Assembly (NCBI RefSeq): GCF_028714215.1
Contig: NZ_JAQTMS010000014.1
Coordinates: 28,436 to 92,435 of the forward strand
Source of the DNA: Rhodoferax sp.
Lineage (GTDB): Bacteria; Pseudomonadota; Gammaproteobacteria; Burkholderiales; Burkholderiaceae_C
Direction of reading: 5' to 3'
DNA length: 64,000 nt
The notes beneath the pieces are model-generated. The model was not told where the DNA came from. It saw only the letters and a list, made by a program, of their open reading frames with translations, and did no database searches. Numbering within the stretch: the stretch's first letter is position 1; the number at the start of each line of letters is the position of its first letter. Shown piece by piece: positions 25,828-34,759 of this stretch. A program made the translations under genes and the position numbers.

Positions 25828-26283
25828 ATGAAAACATTTCAAACCCTCTCCGAGCTGTCGAGTCTGGTTGGCCAGGAAATCACGGTCAGCGACTGGATCA
25901 GCATTACGCAAGAACAGGTCAACCTGTTTGCGCAAGCCACCGGCGACCACCAGTGGATTCATGTCGATGTCGAGAAAGCCAAGACCGGGCCGTTTGGCGG
26001 CCCGATCGCCCACGGCTACCTGACGCTGTCGCTGTTGCCGCAGTTTTTTCAGTCTTCCATCAAAGTGGTGGAGACCCGCATGGGCGTCAATTACGGGCTG
26101 AACAAGGTGCGCTTCATGGCGCCGGTGCCGGTCGGCAGCCGTTTGCGGGCGCGCATGAAACTGCTCAAGAGCGATGCGATCGACCAGGGCGGCTTCCAAT
26201 TGACCTGGGAAGTTGCGATCGAGCGCGAAGGCGTGTCCAAACCGGCCTGTGTCGCCGAGTCGATAGCGCGCTACTACCCCTGA
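25828..26283 (+). CDS. MaoC-family (R)-specific enoyl-CoA hydratase-like protein
   Basis: The start is ATG 25828. The hot-dog fold hydratase motif is FAQATGDHQWIHVD, with the Asp-His catalytic pair, then GPFGGPIAHGYLTLSL. At 151 residues it fits single-domain MaoC/PhaJ/NodN-like proteins that hydrate enoyl-CoA. It may link beta-oxidation to polyhydroxyalkanoate synthesis, but no pha genes are near. Confidence 0.85.
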   Translation: MKTFQTLSELSSLVGQEITVSDWISITQEQVNLFAQATGDHQWIHVDVEKAKTGPFGGPIAHGYLTLSLLPQFFQSSIKVVETRMGVNYGLNKVRFMAPVPVGSRLRARMKLLKSDAIDQGGFQLTWEVAIEREGVSKPACVAESIARYYP

Positions 26284-26465
26284 ACCGCGGCCGCAAGGCC
26301 GCGCGCAGCACCTACTGAGTTGGTGTTGAGTCTTTGAAATCGCCCCCGGCGTCCGCCCCGTCCCCGCCTTGCGTTGCTGCCCGATCCGATTTGGCAGGCC
26401 ATTGGGACAGCGGTGCCGACTGCCGTTTCAGACATTGCCGACATTCAGATTTCCAGAGAGGAGAC

Positions 26466-26531
26466 GCTCAATGTTGGAGTTGAGCCGCGAGCGCCATGCC
26501 GGTGCGAGTCGGCTCGAGCGAAGGGCTAGGC
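26466..26531 (-). other. attC-like recombination site 3
   Basis: Read on the minus strand, this 66-bp site begins GCCTAGC (one base off RYYYAAC), then CCTTCGCTCGAGCCGAC, a classic attC left arm. An inner stem GAGCCG/CGGCTC follows (26510-26515 with 26482-26487). It ends ATTGAGC, which is one base off GTTRRRY. The TAG stop of the upstream gene lies inside the first core, as is usual in integron cassettes. This is the best attC candidate in the window. Confidence 0.7.
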
Positions 26532-27113
26532 GTCACTCGCGCGGGGGAACAGTTGGTTGATGATTTCTGAGCACACCAGCAATGCCGTCCCGCCTTCCAT
26601 GTGCAGTGTGCTGCTGCCGTGCGCGAGCGAGTTGCGTAGCGTTCGCATGGCGTCGGCGACGTCGCGCACGTAGTCGCGTACATCGGGGATCTCCGGCGGG
26701 GCGCGCATCTCGGGCGGGTATAGAACCCGCTCCGGATTCCGGCCGTATGTGAAGCCCTCGGCGCGTAGTAGCCCTTCGCGAACGGCTCTATCGAGTAGAT
26801 CCTTGAAGTTGGCCCTCGGTTGGTCGGGGAAACGGGCACGAAGGGCGAACTCGACCGAGATGTACCCGTGCAGTTCTGCAACAACATTGAACGGATAGCA
26901 GAACCAGGAGTAAGCGAGAAGGTTTTGCGCCGTGGCGAAGTGTGAGCGAATGGTCACAGGAACACCATCGTGCAAAGCGACGTGTGCGGCGCGGTTGTAT
27001 ATGTCGCTCAACTCCAGCGGCCGTTGGTTGCCAGTGGACTGGTCAAACATCACAAACAGGCGCTGTCGTTCATCTGGCTCGACGATCTCGGTGATGGCCT
27101 TCAGCTCTTCCAT
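26526..27113 (-). CDS. Cassette-borne HEPN-like protein (195 aa)
   Basis: The start is ATG 27113. No ribosome site is visible, so translation may depend on the leader ORF ending 31 bases upstream. The protein is mostly helical; a late helix carries RTLRNSLAHG with Arg160 and His165, an RNx3H-type HEPN ribonuclease motif. Upstream helices are NFKDLLDRAVREGLL and DVRDYVRDVADAM. No signal peptide is present. HEPN proteins of this kind are common in toxin and defence loci and in gene cassettes. The protein family itself was not recognised. Confidence 0.65.
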   Translation of the reverse strand: MEELKAITEIVEPDERQRLFVMFDQSTGNQRPLELSDIYNRAAHVALHDGVPVTIRSHFATAQNLLAYSWFCYPFNVVAELHGYISVEFALRARFPDQPRANFKDLLDRAVREGLLRAEGFTYGRNPERVLYPPEMRAPPEIPDVRDYVRDVADAMRTLRNSLAHGSSTLHMEGGTALLVCSEIINQLFPRASDA

Positions 27114-27143
27114 GTGATGGCAGACGTGGTTGGTTTGTGACGC

Positions 27144-27206
27144 CTAATGTAATGTCCAGAGCAAAACCTGCTCGTGATACTGGGCGCTGCTCGATAAACT
27201 GGACAT
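27144..27206 (-). CDS. Short leader ORF overlapping the cassette junction (20 aa)
   Basis: It has a near-ideal site, GGAGG 5 bases before the ATG at 27206, and encodes MSSLSSSAQYHEQVLLWTLH. Its TAG stop lies inside the ATTAGGC core. The first seven residues and QxxEQ match the leader ORF at 8703-8771. The cassette gene downstream lacks its own ribosome site, so translational coupling is plausible. Confidence 0.4.
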   Translation of the reverse strand: MSSLSSSAQYHEQVLLWTLH

Positions 27207-27344
27207 TGAATCCTCCTGAAGATGGCTTGCAGCCTTTGTTTCAGCGATTCTCTTGGGATTCTGTACAGGTATAGAAATCCCGACAAACCCCGCAGATCGT
27301 TTCGGTTCATTCTACGTTTCAATCAAGCCGGACTGAAGCAATTG
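27149..27344 (-). other. Cassette-upstream (attI-like) element, copy B
   Basis: This is the second copy of the ~195-bp element at 8567-8760, in opposite orientation, ending at the core ATTAGGC (27142-27148). Sequence differences are spread evenly, including single-base changes in the unused reading frames. That suggests an old, independently maintained sequence rather than a fresh duplication. The 180 bp between it and trmL holds no gene. Confidence 0.55.
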
Positions 27345-27525
27345 GGAGCTCGTCTCGAATGACTGCAACGCTGCAGACCTGTCGTTCACGTATCAAAATT
27401 GCCAGGTCGACCGAGGTTGCCGCCAGCGGAGGTTGGGGGTATGGGTCGGCGCCGATTTATCTTTGGCACCTGCGCAGCCCCTGGGGGCTACGCAGCACAC
27501 GAATTGGCAAGCGTGGGGGCGCTAT

Positions 27526-27987
27526 CTATTTGAAATCGTTTTGCCGCCAGGCTTCGAACACGGTGACGGCCACGGCGTTCGACAGATTGAGGCTGCGCTG
27601 ACCGGCCACCATGGGCAGTTTCAGGCATTGTGCCTGCGCAAACGATTGCCGCACCGTCTCGCTCAGGCCGCGCGTTTCAGCGCCAAACACCAGCCAGTCG
27701 CCGGGCGCAAACTGGACCTCGTGCACGATGCGGCTGGCGCGGGTGGTGAGGGCAAACATGCGCTCGGGGCGCGGTTGTTCCGTCGCCAGAAAGGCCGGCC
27801 AACCGGCATGGCGTTTGACTTGCGCGTACTCGTGGTAGTCCAGGCCGGCGCGGCGCATGTGCTTGTCGTCCATCGAAAACCCCAGCGGCTCAATCAGGTG
27901 CAAGGTGCAGCCGGTGTTGGCCGCCAGCCGGATGATGTTGCCGGTGTTGGGCGGGATTTCGGGTTCGACCAGAACGATATGAAACAT
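27526..27987 (-). CDS. trmL: tRNA (cytidine(34)-2'-O)-methyltransferase
   Basis: The start is ATG 27987 (MFHIVLVEPEIPPNTGNIIR). SPOUT-family motifs are NTGNIIRLAANTGC, WLVFGAETRGLSE and LPMVAGQRSLNLSNAVAV, which form the trefoil-knot SAM site. The 153-residue length matches TrmL, which methylates the wobble base of tRNA-Leu isoacceptors. Confidence 0.92.
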   Translation of the reverse strand: MFHIVLVEPEIPPNTGNIIRLAANTGCTLHLIEPLGFSMDDKHMRRAGLDYHEYAQVKRHAGWPAFLATEQPRPERMFALTTRASRIVHEVQFAPGDWLVFGAETRGLSETVRQSFAQAQCLKLPMVAGQRSLNLSNAVAVTVFEAWRQNDFK

Positions 27988-27994
27988 GGGGCAA

Positions 27995-28690
27995 TTATTC
28001 CGTACGAGCAATCACGAGGCCCGTGATGTGGGCCGCACCGGCGGCGCGCAGCACCCTGGCGGCGGCAAAGAGCGAAGCGCCGCTGGTCATGACATCGTCC
28101 ACCAGCACCAGCCGTGCGCCCCTGATCTGGCGCGCCAACAGGGGATCGACCGCGAACGCGTCGTGCAGGCCGCTCAGCCGCTCGGAGCGGGGCAGCGAAA
28201 CCTGGGGCGCCGTGTCCTTGATGCGCAGCAGCAGGTGCGGGTCGGTTTTCTCGGGCGCCAACTGCCGCGCCAGCAGCAAGGCCTGGTTGAAGCCACGCCA
28301 GCGCAGGCGCGCGCTCGACAGCGGCATCGGCAGCACCTTGTCGGCAGCCTCCAGCGCCGGCTCGACCCAGGGCGCGCTGCGCAGCAGCAGGGCGAAGGCG
28401 CCGGCGCGCCCGGGATGCTGGTGGAATTTGAAGCCCGCAATCAGGTCCGACCAGGGGTAGGCATACGACACCGCTGTCAGGCAGCGGTCCAGCGGCGGCG
28501 GATTCCTGATGCACTGGCCGCACTGCGCTACACCCGGCGGCACTGCCAGCGCGCAGCTTCGACAGCGGTCCTGCGGCTGTGCGAAGCGGTTGACGCAGGC
28601 CTCGCAAACGCCTTGGCCCGGCCAGGCATGGCAGACCATGCACTGGCTTGGCAAGGCCTCCAGCAGCCCCCTGATCCATCCGGTAAACAT
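27995..28690 (-). CDS. comF: ComF-family phosphoribosyltransferase-like protein
   Basis: The start is ATG 28690. The N-terminus has two Cys clusters (QCMVCHAWPGQGVCEACVN and CRSCALAVPPGVAQCGQC) forming a zinc-ribbon. The C-terminal half is a type I phosphoribosyltransferase fold, with the PRPP loop VLVDDVMTSGAS. ComF is needed for DNA uptake in naturally competent bacteria; its enzyme activity is not established. It precedes trmL by 7 bases on the same strand. Confidence 0.85.
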   Translation of the reverse strand: MFTGWIRGLLEALPSQCMVCHAWPGQGVCEACVNRFAQPQDRCRSCALAVPPGVAQCGQCIRNPPPLDRCLTAVSYAYPWSDLIAGFKFHQHPGRAGAFALLLRSAPWVEPALEAADKVLPMPLSSARLRWRGFNQALLLARQLAPEKTDPHLLLRIKDTAPQVSLPRSERLSGLHDAFAVDPLLARQIRGARLVLVDDVMTSGASLFAAARVLRAAGAAHITGLVIARTE

Positions 28691-28730
28691 GGAGTCAATA
28701 TACTCTGGCGACTTCACCTCGCGCCACACC

Positions 28731-29618
28731 ATGCCGACCCAGCTCCCCCCCACCATAGACCCGCAGGCGGCCCGCCGCTGGCAGCAAATGCCGGCCAGCG
28801 CCTCGCCCTGGCTGCATGAGGAGGTGGCCAGTCGCATGCAGGAGCGGCTGCCGTGGATCAAGCTGCAACCGCAAAACTGGGCGCATTGGGAGCCGGTGCT
28901 GGGCGGTCTGCACGCGCATGCCAAGCTGGCGCAACGTTATCCGCGGGCCGGCTGTTTCGTGACCGAATCGACCAGCCAGCGAGCCCGTTACGCGGCCAAG
29001 GCGCTGGCCCAACCGTGGTGGCGCCCAACGCGCTGGGTCGGTGCGACTACGCGCTTCGAGAGGCCCGCCGCCGGCACGGTGGACATGCTGTGGTCCAACA
29101 TGGCACTGCACATGACGGCCGACCCGCAGGGCTTGCTGGCGCAGTGGCATGGCGCACTGGCGGTGGACGGTTTCCTGATGTTCTCCTGTCTCGGGCCGGA
29201 TACCTTGCAGGAACTGCGCGGTTTCTATCAGAGCCTGGGCTGGCCGGCGCCTTCCCATGAGTTCACCGACATGCACGACTGGGGTGACATGCTGGTGGCG
29301 GCCGGTTTTGCGCAGCCGGTGATGGACATGGAGCGCATCACCTTGACCTTCGAGACGCCGCAACGCTTGCTGCAGGAGTTGCGCGGCCTGGGACGTAATT
29401 TGCATCCGCAACGCTTTGCCGGCTTGCGCGGCCGGCAATGGCTGGCTCAATTGCAGCAGGCGCTGGTCCAGGCACCGCTGCAATTGACGTTCGAGGTTGT
29501 TTACGGCCATGCTTTCAAGGCACCCCCGCGCCTTGATGTGCGGCAAGAAACGGTGCTTTCACTGGAACAAATGCGTGAAACCTTAAGCAAACGCAATAAC
29601 TTTTTGAAGAATCCTTGA
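28731..29618 (+). CDS. BioC-like methyltransferase-fold protein
   Basis: The start ATG 28731 is likely; ATG 28689 is an alternative. Family patterns are VDMLWSNMALHM, LLAQWHGALAVDGFLMFSCLGPDTLQELR and HDWGDMLVAAGFAQPVMDME, as in malonyl-ACP O-methyltransferase BioC (biotin synthesis). The glycine-rich SAM motif I (usually LDLGCGTG) is not visible where expected, so catalytic activity is uncertain. It lies between the divergent comF and the oxidase operon. Confidence 0.6.
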   Translation: MPTQLPPTIDPQAARRWQQMPASASPWLHEEVASRMQERLPWIKLQPQNWAHWEPVLGGLHAHAKLAQRYPRAGCFVTESTSQRARYAAKALAQPWWRPTRWVGATTRFERPAAGTVDMLWSNMALHMTADPQGLLAQWHGALAVDGFLMFSCLGPDTLQELRGFYQSLGWPAPSHEFTDMHDWGDMLVAAGFAQPVMDMERITLTFETPQRLLQELRGLGRNLHPQRFAGLRGRQWLAQLQQALVQAPLQLTFEVVYGHAFKAPPRLDVRQETVLSLEQMRETLSKRNNFLKNP

Positions 29619-29759
29619 GAAACGGACTTGACAAGGCGGCAAACATAAAAAAATTGTGTGAACTACAATTGCCCGCGGCCCGATCTGGAGCCGGCACTGT
29701 AAGACCGCCCTGTGCTTGAGAAATTGGGGCCGGGTTTGGTGAATTTGAGGCAATCAAAA

Positions 29760-30953
29760 GTGAGCATGATGAAAAGCATTTTGGATAAATTGACAGGCAT
29801 GCTGCTGGCCGCGGGTGCTTGGGCCAGCACGGCGGCTTACGGCGCGGCGCGCACTGTCAACGACTTGCCCGGCGGCCCGTCAGTCAACCAGTTGAACCTG
29901 CAGGCGCCAGTCACCAAAATTGCCGAGGACCAGGCCTGGCTGCACTGGTTCATGCTGATTCTGTGCACCGTGATTTTTGTGGCCGTGTTCTCGGTGATGT
30001 TCTATTCCATCTGGAAGCATCGCAAGTCGGTCGGACACAAGGCGGCCAATTTCCACGAATCGGTCACCGTCGAAGTGGTCTGGACCGTGGTGCCATTCAT
30101 CATCGTGATTCTGATGGCGCTGCCGGCCACCAAGGTGGTGGTGGCGATGAAGGACACGACCAACGCCGATCTGACCATCAAGGTCACCGGCATGCAGTGG
30201 AAGTGGGGCTACGATTACCTCAAGGGCGAAGGCGAGGGCATCGGTTTCATCTCGGCGCTGGACCGCGCGCAGCGCGAAATGTCCAGCAACGGTGGCCCCA
30301 AGGCGGGCGAGGTGGTGGACGACTATCTGCTGAAGGTGGATAACCCGCTGGTGGTTCCCGTCAACAAGAAAGTCCGCATCATTACCACCGCCAATGACGT
30401 GATCCATGCCTGGACGGTGCCGGCTTTTGGCGTCCAGCAGGCGGCCATTCCGGGCTTTGTGCGCGATACCTGGTTTCGTGCCGAAAAGATTGGCAGCTAC
30501 TACGGCCAATGCGATCAGCTGTGCGGCAAGGAGCACGCCTACATGCCGATCCACGTGAAAGTGGTTTCCGCCGCCGACTATTCGGAGTGGGTGACGGGCG
30601 AGAAAAAGAAAATGGCCGCCAAGGCGGACGACCCGAGCAAGGTCTGGACCGCCGAAGACATCATCAAGCGCGGTGAAAAGGTTTACGCCACCAATTGCGT
30701 CACCTGTCATCAGCCGCATGGCAAGGGCGGCGGTCTGGTGAAACCGCTGGACGGCTCGCCAGTGGTGCTGGACGGCGACAAGGGCAAGCAGATTGCCGTG
30801 CTGCTCAATGGCCAGAACAATGCCACCATGCCGTCCTGGAAGGCTTTGAGCGACACCGACATCGCGGCCGTCATCACCTACACCAAGAACAACTGGTCGA
30901 ACAAGACGGGTCAGCTGGTGCAGCCGGCCGAAGTGGCGGCGGCGCGCCATTGA
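29760..30953 (+). CDS. coxB: Cytochrome c oxidase subunit II with fused cytochrome c domain
   Basis: GTG 29760 has GAGG 9 bases upstream; ATG 29766 is an alternative. After a signal segment there are two membrane helices ([20 protein letters not shown] and [16 protein letters not shown]). The CuA site is [14 protein letters not shown] (Cys251, Cys255). A C-terminal cytochrome c domain has CVTCH near residue 313 and an axial Met in NATMPSW. This makes a caa3-type subunit II that passes electrons from cytochrome c to subunit I. It is the first gene of the oxidase operon. Confidence 0.95.
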   Translation: MSMMKSILDKLTGMLLAAGAWASTAAYGAARTVNDLPGGPSVNQLNLQAPVTKIAEDQAWLHWFMLILCTVIFVAVFSVMFYSIWKHRKSVGHKAANFHESVTVEVVWTVVPFIIVILMALPATKVVVAMKDTTNADLTIKVTGMQWKWGYDYLKGEGEGIGFISALDRAQREMSSNGGPKAGEVVDDYLLKVDNPLVVPVNKKVRIITTANDVIHAWTVPAFGVQQAAIPGFVRDTWFRAEKIGSYYGQCDQLCGKEHAYMPIHVKVVSAADYSEWVTGEKKKMAAKADDPSKVWTAEDIIKRGEKVYATNCVTCHQPHGKGGGLVKPLDGSPVVLDGDKGKQIAVLLNGQNNATMPSWKALSDTDIAAVITYTKNNWSNKTGQLVQPAEVAAARH

Positions 30954-30993
30954 GCGGCAGCCACCCGATCACAAGAATGAAGAAGGAAATCAG

Positions 30994-32616
30994 ATGAGTG
31001 CTGTTTTAGACCACCACGCCCATAACGTCCACGACGATCACCAGCATGCCACACCGACCGGCTGGCGGCGCTGGGTCTTTGCCACCAACCACAAGGACAT
31101 CGGTACCTTGTACATGTTGTTCAGCTTCACCATGCTGATGCTGGGCGGCGTGCTGGCCCTGATCATCCGCGCCGAGCTGTTCCAGCCGGGCTTGCAGATC
31201 GTCAATCCCGAGTTGTTCAACCAGCTCACCACCATGCACGGCGTGATCATGGTGTTCGGCGCCATCATGCCGGCTTTTGTCGGTTTTGCGAACTGGATGA
31301 TTCCGCTGCAAATCGGCGCCGCCGACATGGCGTTCGCGCGCATGAACAATTTCTCGTTCTGGCTGTTGATTCCGGCCGGCCTGATGGTGGCCGGCTCGTT
31401 CTTCATGCCCGGTGGCGCGCCGGCTGCCGGCTGGACCTTTTATGCGCCCCTGACCCTGCAAATGGGACCCAGCATGGATGCCGGTATTTTTGCGCTGCAC
31501 ATCATGGGCGCCAGCTCCATCATGGGCTCCATCAATATCATCGTCACCATCCTGAACATGCGCGCGCCCGGCATGACGCTGATGAAGATGCCCATGTTTT
31601 GCTGGACCTGGCTGATCACCGCCTACCTGCTGATTGCCGTGATGCCGGTGCTGGCCGGCGCCATCACCATGACGCTGACCGATCGCCACTTCGGCACCAG
31701 TTTCTTCAACCCCGCCGGCGGCGGCGACCCGGTGATGTTCCAGCACATCTTCTGGTTCTTCGGCCACCCCGAGGTCTACATCATGATTCTGCCGGCGTTC
31801 GGCATCATCAGCCAGATCGTGCCGGCTTTTGCGCGCAAGAAACTGTTCGGCTACGCCTCCATGGTGTACGCCACCTCCAGCATCGCCATCCTGTCGTTCA
31901 TCGTCTGGGCGCACCACATGTTCACCTCCGGCATGCCGGTCACGGGGCAACTGTTTTTCATGTACGCCACCATGCTGATCGCGGTGCCGACGGCGGTGAA
32001 AATCTTCAACTGGGTGGCCACCATGTGGCGCGGTTCCATGACCTTCGAGACCCCCATGCTGTTTGCCGTGGGCTTCATCTTTGTCTTCACGGTGGGCGGT
32101 TTCTCCGGCCTGATGCTGGCGATGGCGCCGATCGATATCCAGATTCATGACACCTACTACGTGGTGGCCCATTTCCACTATGTGCTGGTGGCCGGCTCTC
32201 TGTATGCCTTGTTTGCCGGCTATTACTACTGGAGTCCCAAGTGGACCGGCGTGATGTACAACGAAACGCGCGGCAAGATCCACTTCTGGTGGTCGCTGAT
32301 TGCGTTCAACGTCACTTTCTTCCCGATGCACTTCCTCGGTCTGGCCGGCATGCCGCGCCGTTATGCCGACTACCCGATGCAGTTCGCCGATTTCAATGCG
32401 GTGGCCTCGGTCGGTGCTTTCTTTTTCGGCTTTGCACAGGTTTATTTCTTCTTCTTCATCGTGCTGCCGACGCTGCGCGGCAAAGGGGAGAAAGCGCCGC
32501 AAAAACCGTGGGACGGGGCCGAGGGTCTGGAGTGGGAAGTGCCTTCGCCGGCACCTTTCCATACCTTCGAGACACCACCCAAGCTGGACGCCACGGCGAC
32601 CAGAATTGTTGCTTGA
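30994..32616 (+). CDS. coxA: Cytochrome c oxidase subunit I
   Basis: This 540-residue protein has 12 membrane helices. It includes the heme-copper signature [15 protein letters not shown] with the proton-channel Glu, paired copper His residues in WAHHMFTSG, and the heme ligands in [18 protein letters not shown] sequence ([18 protein letters not shown]). AAGGAAATCAG precedes the ATG. Subunit I holds heme a, heme a3 and CuB, where oxygen is reduced. Confidence 0.98.
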   Translation: MSAVLDHHAHNVHDDHQHATPTGWRRWVFATNHKDIGTLYMLFSFTMLMLGGVLALIIRAELFQPGLQIVNPELFNQLTTMHGVIMVFGAIMPAFVGFANWMIPLQIGAADMAFARMNNFSFWLLIPAGLMVAGSFFMPGGAPAAGWTFYAPLTLQMGPSMDAGIFALHIMGASSIMGSINIIVTILNMRAPGMTLMKMPMFCWTWLITAYLLIAVMPVLAGAITMTLTDRHFGTSFFNPAGGGDPVMFQHIFWFFGHPEVYIMILPAFGIISQIVPAFARKKLFGYASMVYATSSIAILSFIVWAHHMFTSGMPVTGQLFFMYATMLIAVPTAVKIFNWVATMWRGSMTFETPMLFAVGFIFVFTVGGFSGLMLAMAPIDIQIHDTYYVVAHFHYVLVAGSLYALFAGYYYWSPKWTGVMYNETRGKIHFWWSLIAFNVTFFPMHFLGLAGMPRRYADYPMQFADFNAVASVGAFFFGFAQVYFFFFIVLPTLRGKGEKAPQKPWDGAEGLEWEVPSPAPFHTFETPPKLDATATRIVA

Positions 32617-32631
32617 TACCGGAGCCTGCAC

Positions 32632-32742
32632 ATGACCCCTGAACAGAAAAGAGCGAATCTGAGAACGGGACTGATCCTGGCGTCGGTGGCGCTGGTGTTC
32701 TTTATCGGTTTCATGGTCAAGATGGCGTTGCTGAGTCACTAA
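32632..32742 (+). CDS. Small single-helix oxidase-operon protein (36 aa)
   Basis: This short gene lies between coxA and ctaG, with GGAG upstream of ATG 32632. The protein MTPEQKRANLRTGLILASVA continues as one membrane helix. Many Burkholderiales oxidase operons have a similar tiny membrane protein at this spot (described as a cytochrome oxidase small assembly protein). Its stop is 3 bases before the ctaG start, so translation is probably coupled. Confidence 0.75.
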   Translation: MTPEQKRANLRTGLILASVALVFFIGFMVKMALLSH

Positions 32743-32745
32743 ACG

Positions 32746-33345
32746 ATGAATCTGCGGCGTGAAAATGGCAGGATGGTGGGCAAGCTGGCCGTGATTGCGC
32801 TGGGCATGTTTGCCTTCGGCTATGCCTTGGTGCCGCTGTACAAAGCCATCTGCGAGATGACCGGCATCAACATCCTGGCCCTGGGGGACCGCAACATTCC
32901 CGGCGCCACGCCGACCCTGCCGGCCAATACGCAGGTCGACCGCAGCCGCACCATCACGGTGGAGTTCGATGCCAATGCCCGCGGCCCCTGGGCCTTCAAG
33001 CCGGCGCAGCGCTCGCTGCAGGTGCATCCGGGTGAAATGGCAAGCGTGCTGTACGAGTTTCAGAATGTGCAGAACCGGCGCATGTCGGCGCAGGCGATCC
33101 CGAGTTACGCGCCGCAGCAGGCCGGCGCCCATTTCAACAAGCTGCAGTGTTTTTGTTTCAACCAGTACACGCTGGAGCCGGGTGAAAAAAAATCCTGGCC
33201 GGTTGTTTTTGTGATTGATCCCAAGCTCAGCCGGGACGTCAAGACGATCACCTTGTCGTATACCTTTTTCGAAGTCGGTGGCAAGACGCCGGCGGCACCG
33301 CTGGCCGCTGCCGCTGCCTTGACGGCCGGGAGGGCGGGCGCATGA
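32746..33345 (+). CDS. ctaG: Cytochrome c oxidase copper assembly protein CtaG/Cox11
   Basis: The protein has one N-terminal membrane helix, then a periplasmic domain with the Cox11 copper site KLQCFCFNQ. The conserved FALVPLYK-like sequence is YALVPLYKAICEMTG. It inserts CuB into subunit I. The C-terminus has an Ala-rich tail that overlaps the next start by 4 bases. Confidence 0.93.
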   Translation: MNLRRENGRMVGKLAVIALGMFAFGYALVPLYKAICEMTGINILALGDRNIPGATPTLPANTQVDRSRTITVEFDANARGPWAFKPAQRSLQVHPGEMASVLYEFQNVQNRRMSAQAIPSYAPQQAGAHFNKLQCFCFNQYTLEPGEKKSWPVVFVIDPKLSRDVKTITLSYTFFEVGGKTPAAPLAAAAALTAGRAGA

Positions 33346-33530
33346 GTTCTTCTTTCTGGCGCAGCATCCGGATGGTCGGCTGGTCATTTTTCGGCATTCG
33401 GAAAAACAGCGAATCGCAGGAAGACACGGCCCGCGTCAACCCGTTTCACATCATCGTGGTGGGGATTGCCGGGGCCATAATTTTTGTAGTGGGTTTGATC
33501 CTATTGGTGAACTGGGTGGTCGCCAAGTAG
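33342..33530 (+). CDS. DUF2970 small membrane protein
   Basis: This 62-residue protein has the DUF2970 pattern SIRMVGWSFFGIRKNSE and one C-terminal membrane helix. It overlaps ctaG by ATGA and is a regular member of beta-proteobacterial cox operons; its role is not known. Confidence 0.85.
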   Translation: MSSSFWRSIRMVGWSFFGIRKNSESQEDTARVNPFHIIVVGIAGAIIFVVGLILLVNWVVAK

Positions 33531-33578
33531 GGCGCTACCCGAAACAGATTGACGAGAACTGGAAGGAATGAAGCAGAA

Positions 33579-34460
33579 ATGAGTTCAACAACACACGCCG
33601 CAACCCCGCACTACTTTGTGCCTAGCCCGTCGCGGCATCCGGCCCTGGCGGCCTTCGGTTTGTTTTTTGTCATCTTTGGCGCCACCCAATGGATCAATGG
33701 CGTCGACTGGGGCAAGTGGTTGCTGGCCTTTGGCCTGGTCTGGTTTCTGGGGGTTCTGTTCCAGTGGTTCAGCGAGGCCGTTGGCGAGAGCGAAGGCGGC
33801 CAGTACGGGCACAAGATCGACCTGTCGTTCCGCTGGAGCATGAGCTGGTTCATTTTCTCGGAAGTGATGTTTTTCGGCGCCTTTTTCACTGCCTTGTGGT
33901 GGGTGCGGGGCCATTCGATACCGGCGCTGGGCAACCTGGAAAATTCCTTGCTGTGGCCGGATTTCAAAGCCGTTTGGCCGACTCTGGCGGCCGGTGCCAC
34001 CGGCTCCCCGGCCGGCACGGTGGAACCCTTCACCACCATGACGCCGTTCTGGCTTCCCACCATCAATACCGCCTTGCTGCTGAGTTCCGGTGTCACCCTG
34101 ACGCTGGCGCACCACGCCCTGATTGCCGGCCGGCGCAGCAAGACGGTGGCCTTCATGTGGCTCACCGTGCTGCTGGGGATCGTGTTCCTGTTGGTGCAGG
34201 GTTACGAGTACTACCATGCTTACCATGAACTCAATCTGAAGCTGACTTCCGGTGTCTACGGTTCGACCTTTTTCATGTTGACCGGTTTCCACGGTTTCCA
34301 CGTCTTCATCGGCATGCTGATGTTGTTGTTCATCACCTTGCGTCTGCAAAAAGGCCACTTTACGGCGGAGCGCCATTTTGGCTTCGAAGGGGCCGCCTGG
34401 TACTGGCACTTTGTCGACGTCGTGTGGCTGGGTCTCTACACGCTGGTCTATTGGCTGTAG
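33579..34460 (+). CDS. coxC: Cytochrome c oxidase subunit III
   Basis: The start is ATG 33579 (MSSTTHAATPHYFVPSPSRH). Seven membrane helices include SMSWFIFSEVMFFGAFFTALWW, TGFHGFHVFIGMLML and WYWHFVDVVWLGLYTLVYWL, all classic subunit III segments. A longer loop (residues about 125-150) lies between helices. Transcription ends at a hairpin just downstream. Confidence 0.96.
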   Translation: MSSTTHAATPHYFVPSPSRHPALAAFGLFFVIFGATQWINGVDWGKWLLAFGLVWFLGVLFQWFSEAVGESEGGQYGHKIDLSFRWSMSWFIFSEVMFFGAFFTALWWVRGHSIPALGNLENSLLWPDFKAVWPTLAAGATGSPAGTVEPFTTMTPFWLPTINTALLLSSGVTLTLAHHALIAGRRSKTVAFMWLTVLLGIVFLLVQGYEYYHAYHELNLKLTSGVYGSTFFMLTGFHGFHVFIGMLMLLFITLRLQKGHFTAERHFGFEGAAWYWHFVDVVWLGLYTLVYWL

Positions 34461-34478
34461 AGCGCCGCACGAAAAATA

Positions 34479-34503
34479 GGCACCGGCAGGCGGTGCCTTT
34501 TGC
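34479..34503. terminator. Bidirectional rho-independent terminator
   Basis: GGCACCG (34479-34485) pairs with CGGTGCC (34491-34497). The stem is followed by TTTT on the plus strand and by TATTTTTC on the minus strand. It lies between convergent coxC and the DUF2909 gene, so it can stop both. Confidence 0.8.
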
Positions 34504-34522
34504 TTTGGGTGATCGGTTCTCG

Positions 34523-34744
34523 TTATTGTCCGGCGGAGATGCCGGTGGGCTGGATGTAGCCGAGTTTCCAGGCCAGCAGCAGGCTGGCGAACAGCAGGAT
34601 TGAAATGGCGACCCGCAAGGCCAGTGCCCGCGCCATTTTTTTGTCTCTGGAGGCGCCAGCGTCATCCTTCTTCAGCATGAAAAAGAGAGCCCAGCCCAGG
34701 CTGCCGAGGATGCCGATAAATGCAAGAATGACCCCATATTTCAT
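34523..34744 (-). CDS. DUF2909 twin-helix membrane protein
   Basis: The start is ATG 34744 (MKYGVILAFIGILGSLGWAL). The 73 residues contain two membrane helices separated by a charged loop (KKDDAGASRDKKMARALALR). Genes of this family sit between coxC and surf1 on the opposite strand in many Burkholderiales; the role is unknown. Confidence 0.82.
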   Translation of the reverse strand: MKYGVILAFIGILGSLGWALFFMLKKDDAGASRDKKMARALALRVAISILLFASLLLAWKLGYIQPTGISAGQ

Positions 34745-34759
34745 GAACCGGATTATCTC

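Noticed and set aside
27149..27344. Remnant of an integron integrase in the attI-like element
   Set aside because: Neither strand shows the IntI start pattern or the tyrosine-recombinase boxes; copy B has stops in the best antisense frame.
29628..29669. Sigma-70 promoter TTGACA...TACAAT before coxB
   Set aside because: The spacing between the two hexamers is 30 bp, too long for a normal promoter.
31006..33387. 793-codon antisense ORF across coxA and ctaG
   Set aside because: It is a His/Arg/Gln-rich frame shadow of GC-rich coding DNA, with no ribosome site and no family motif.
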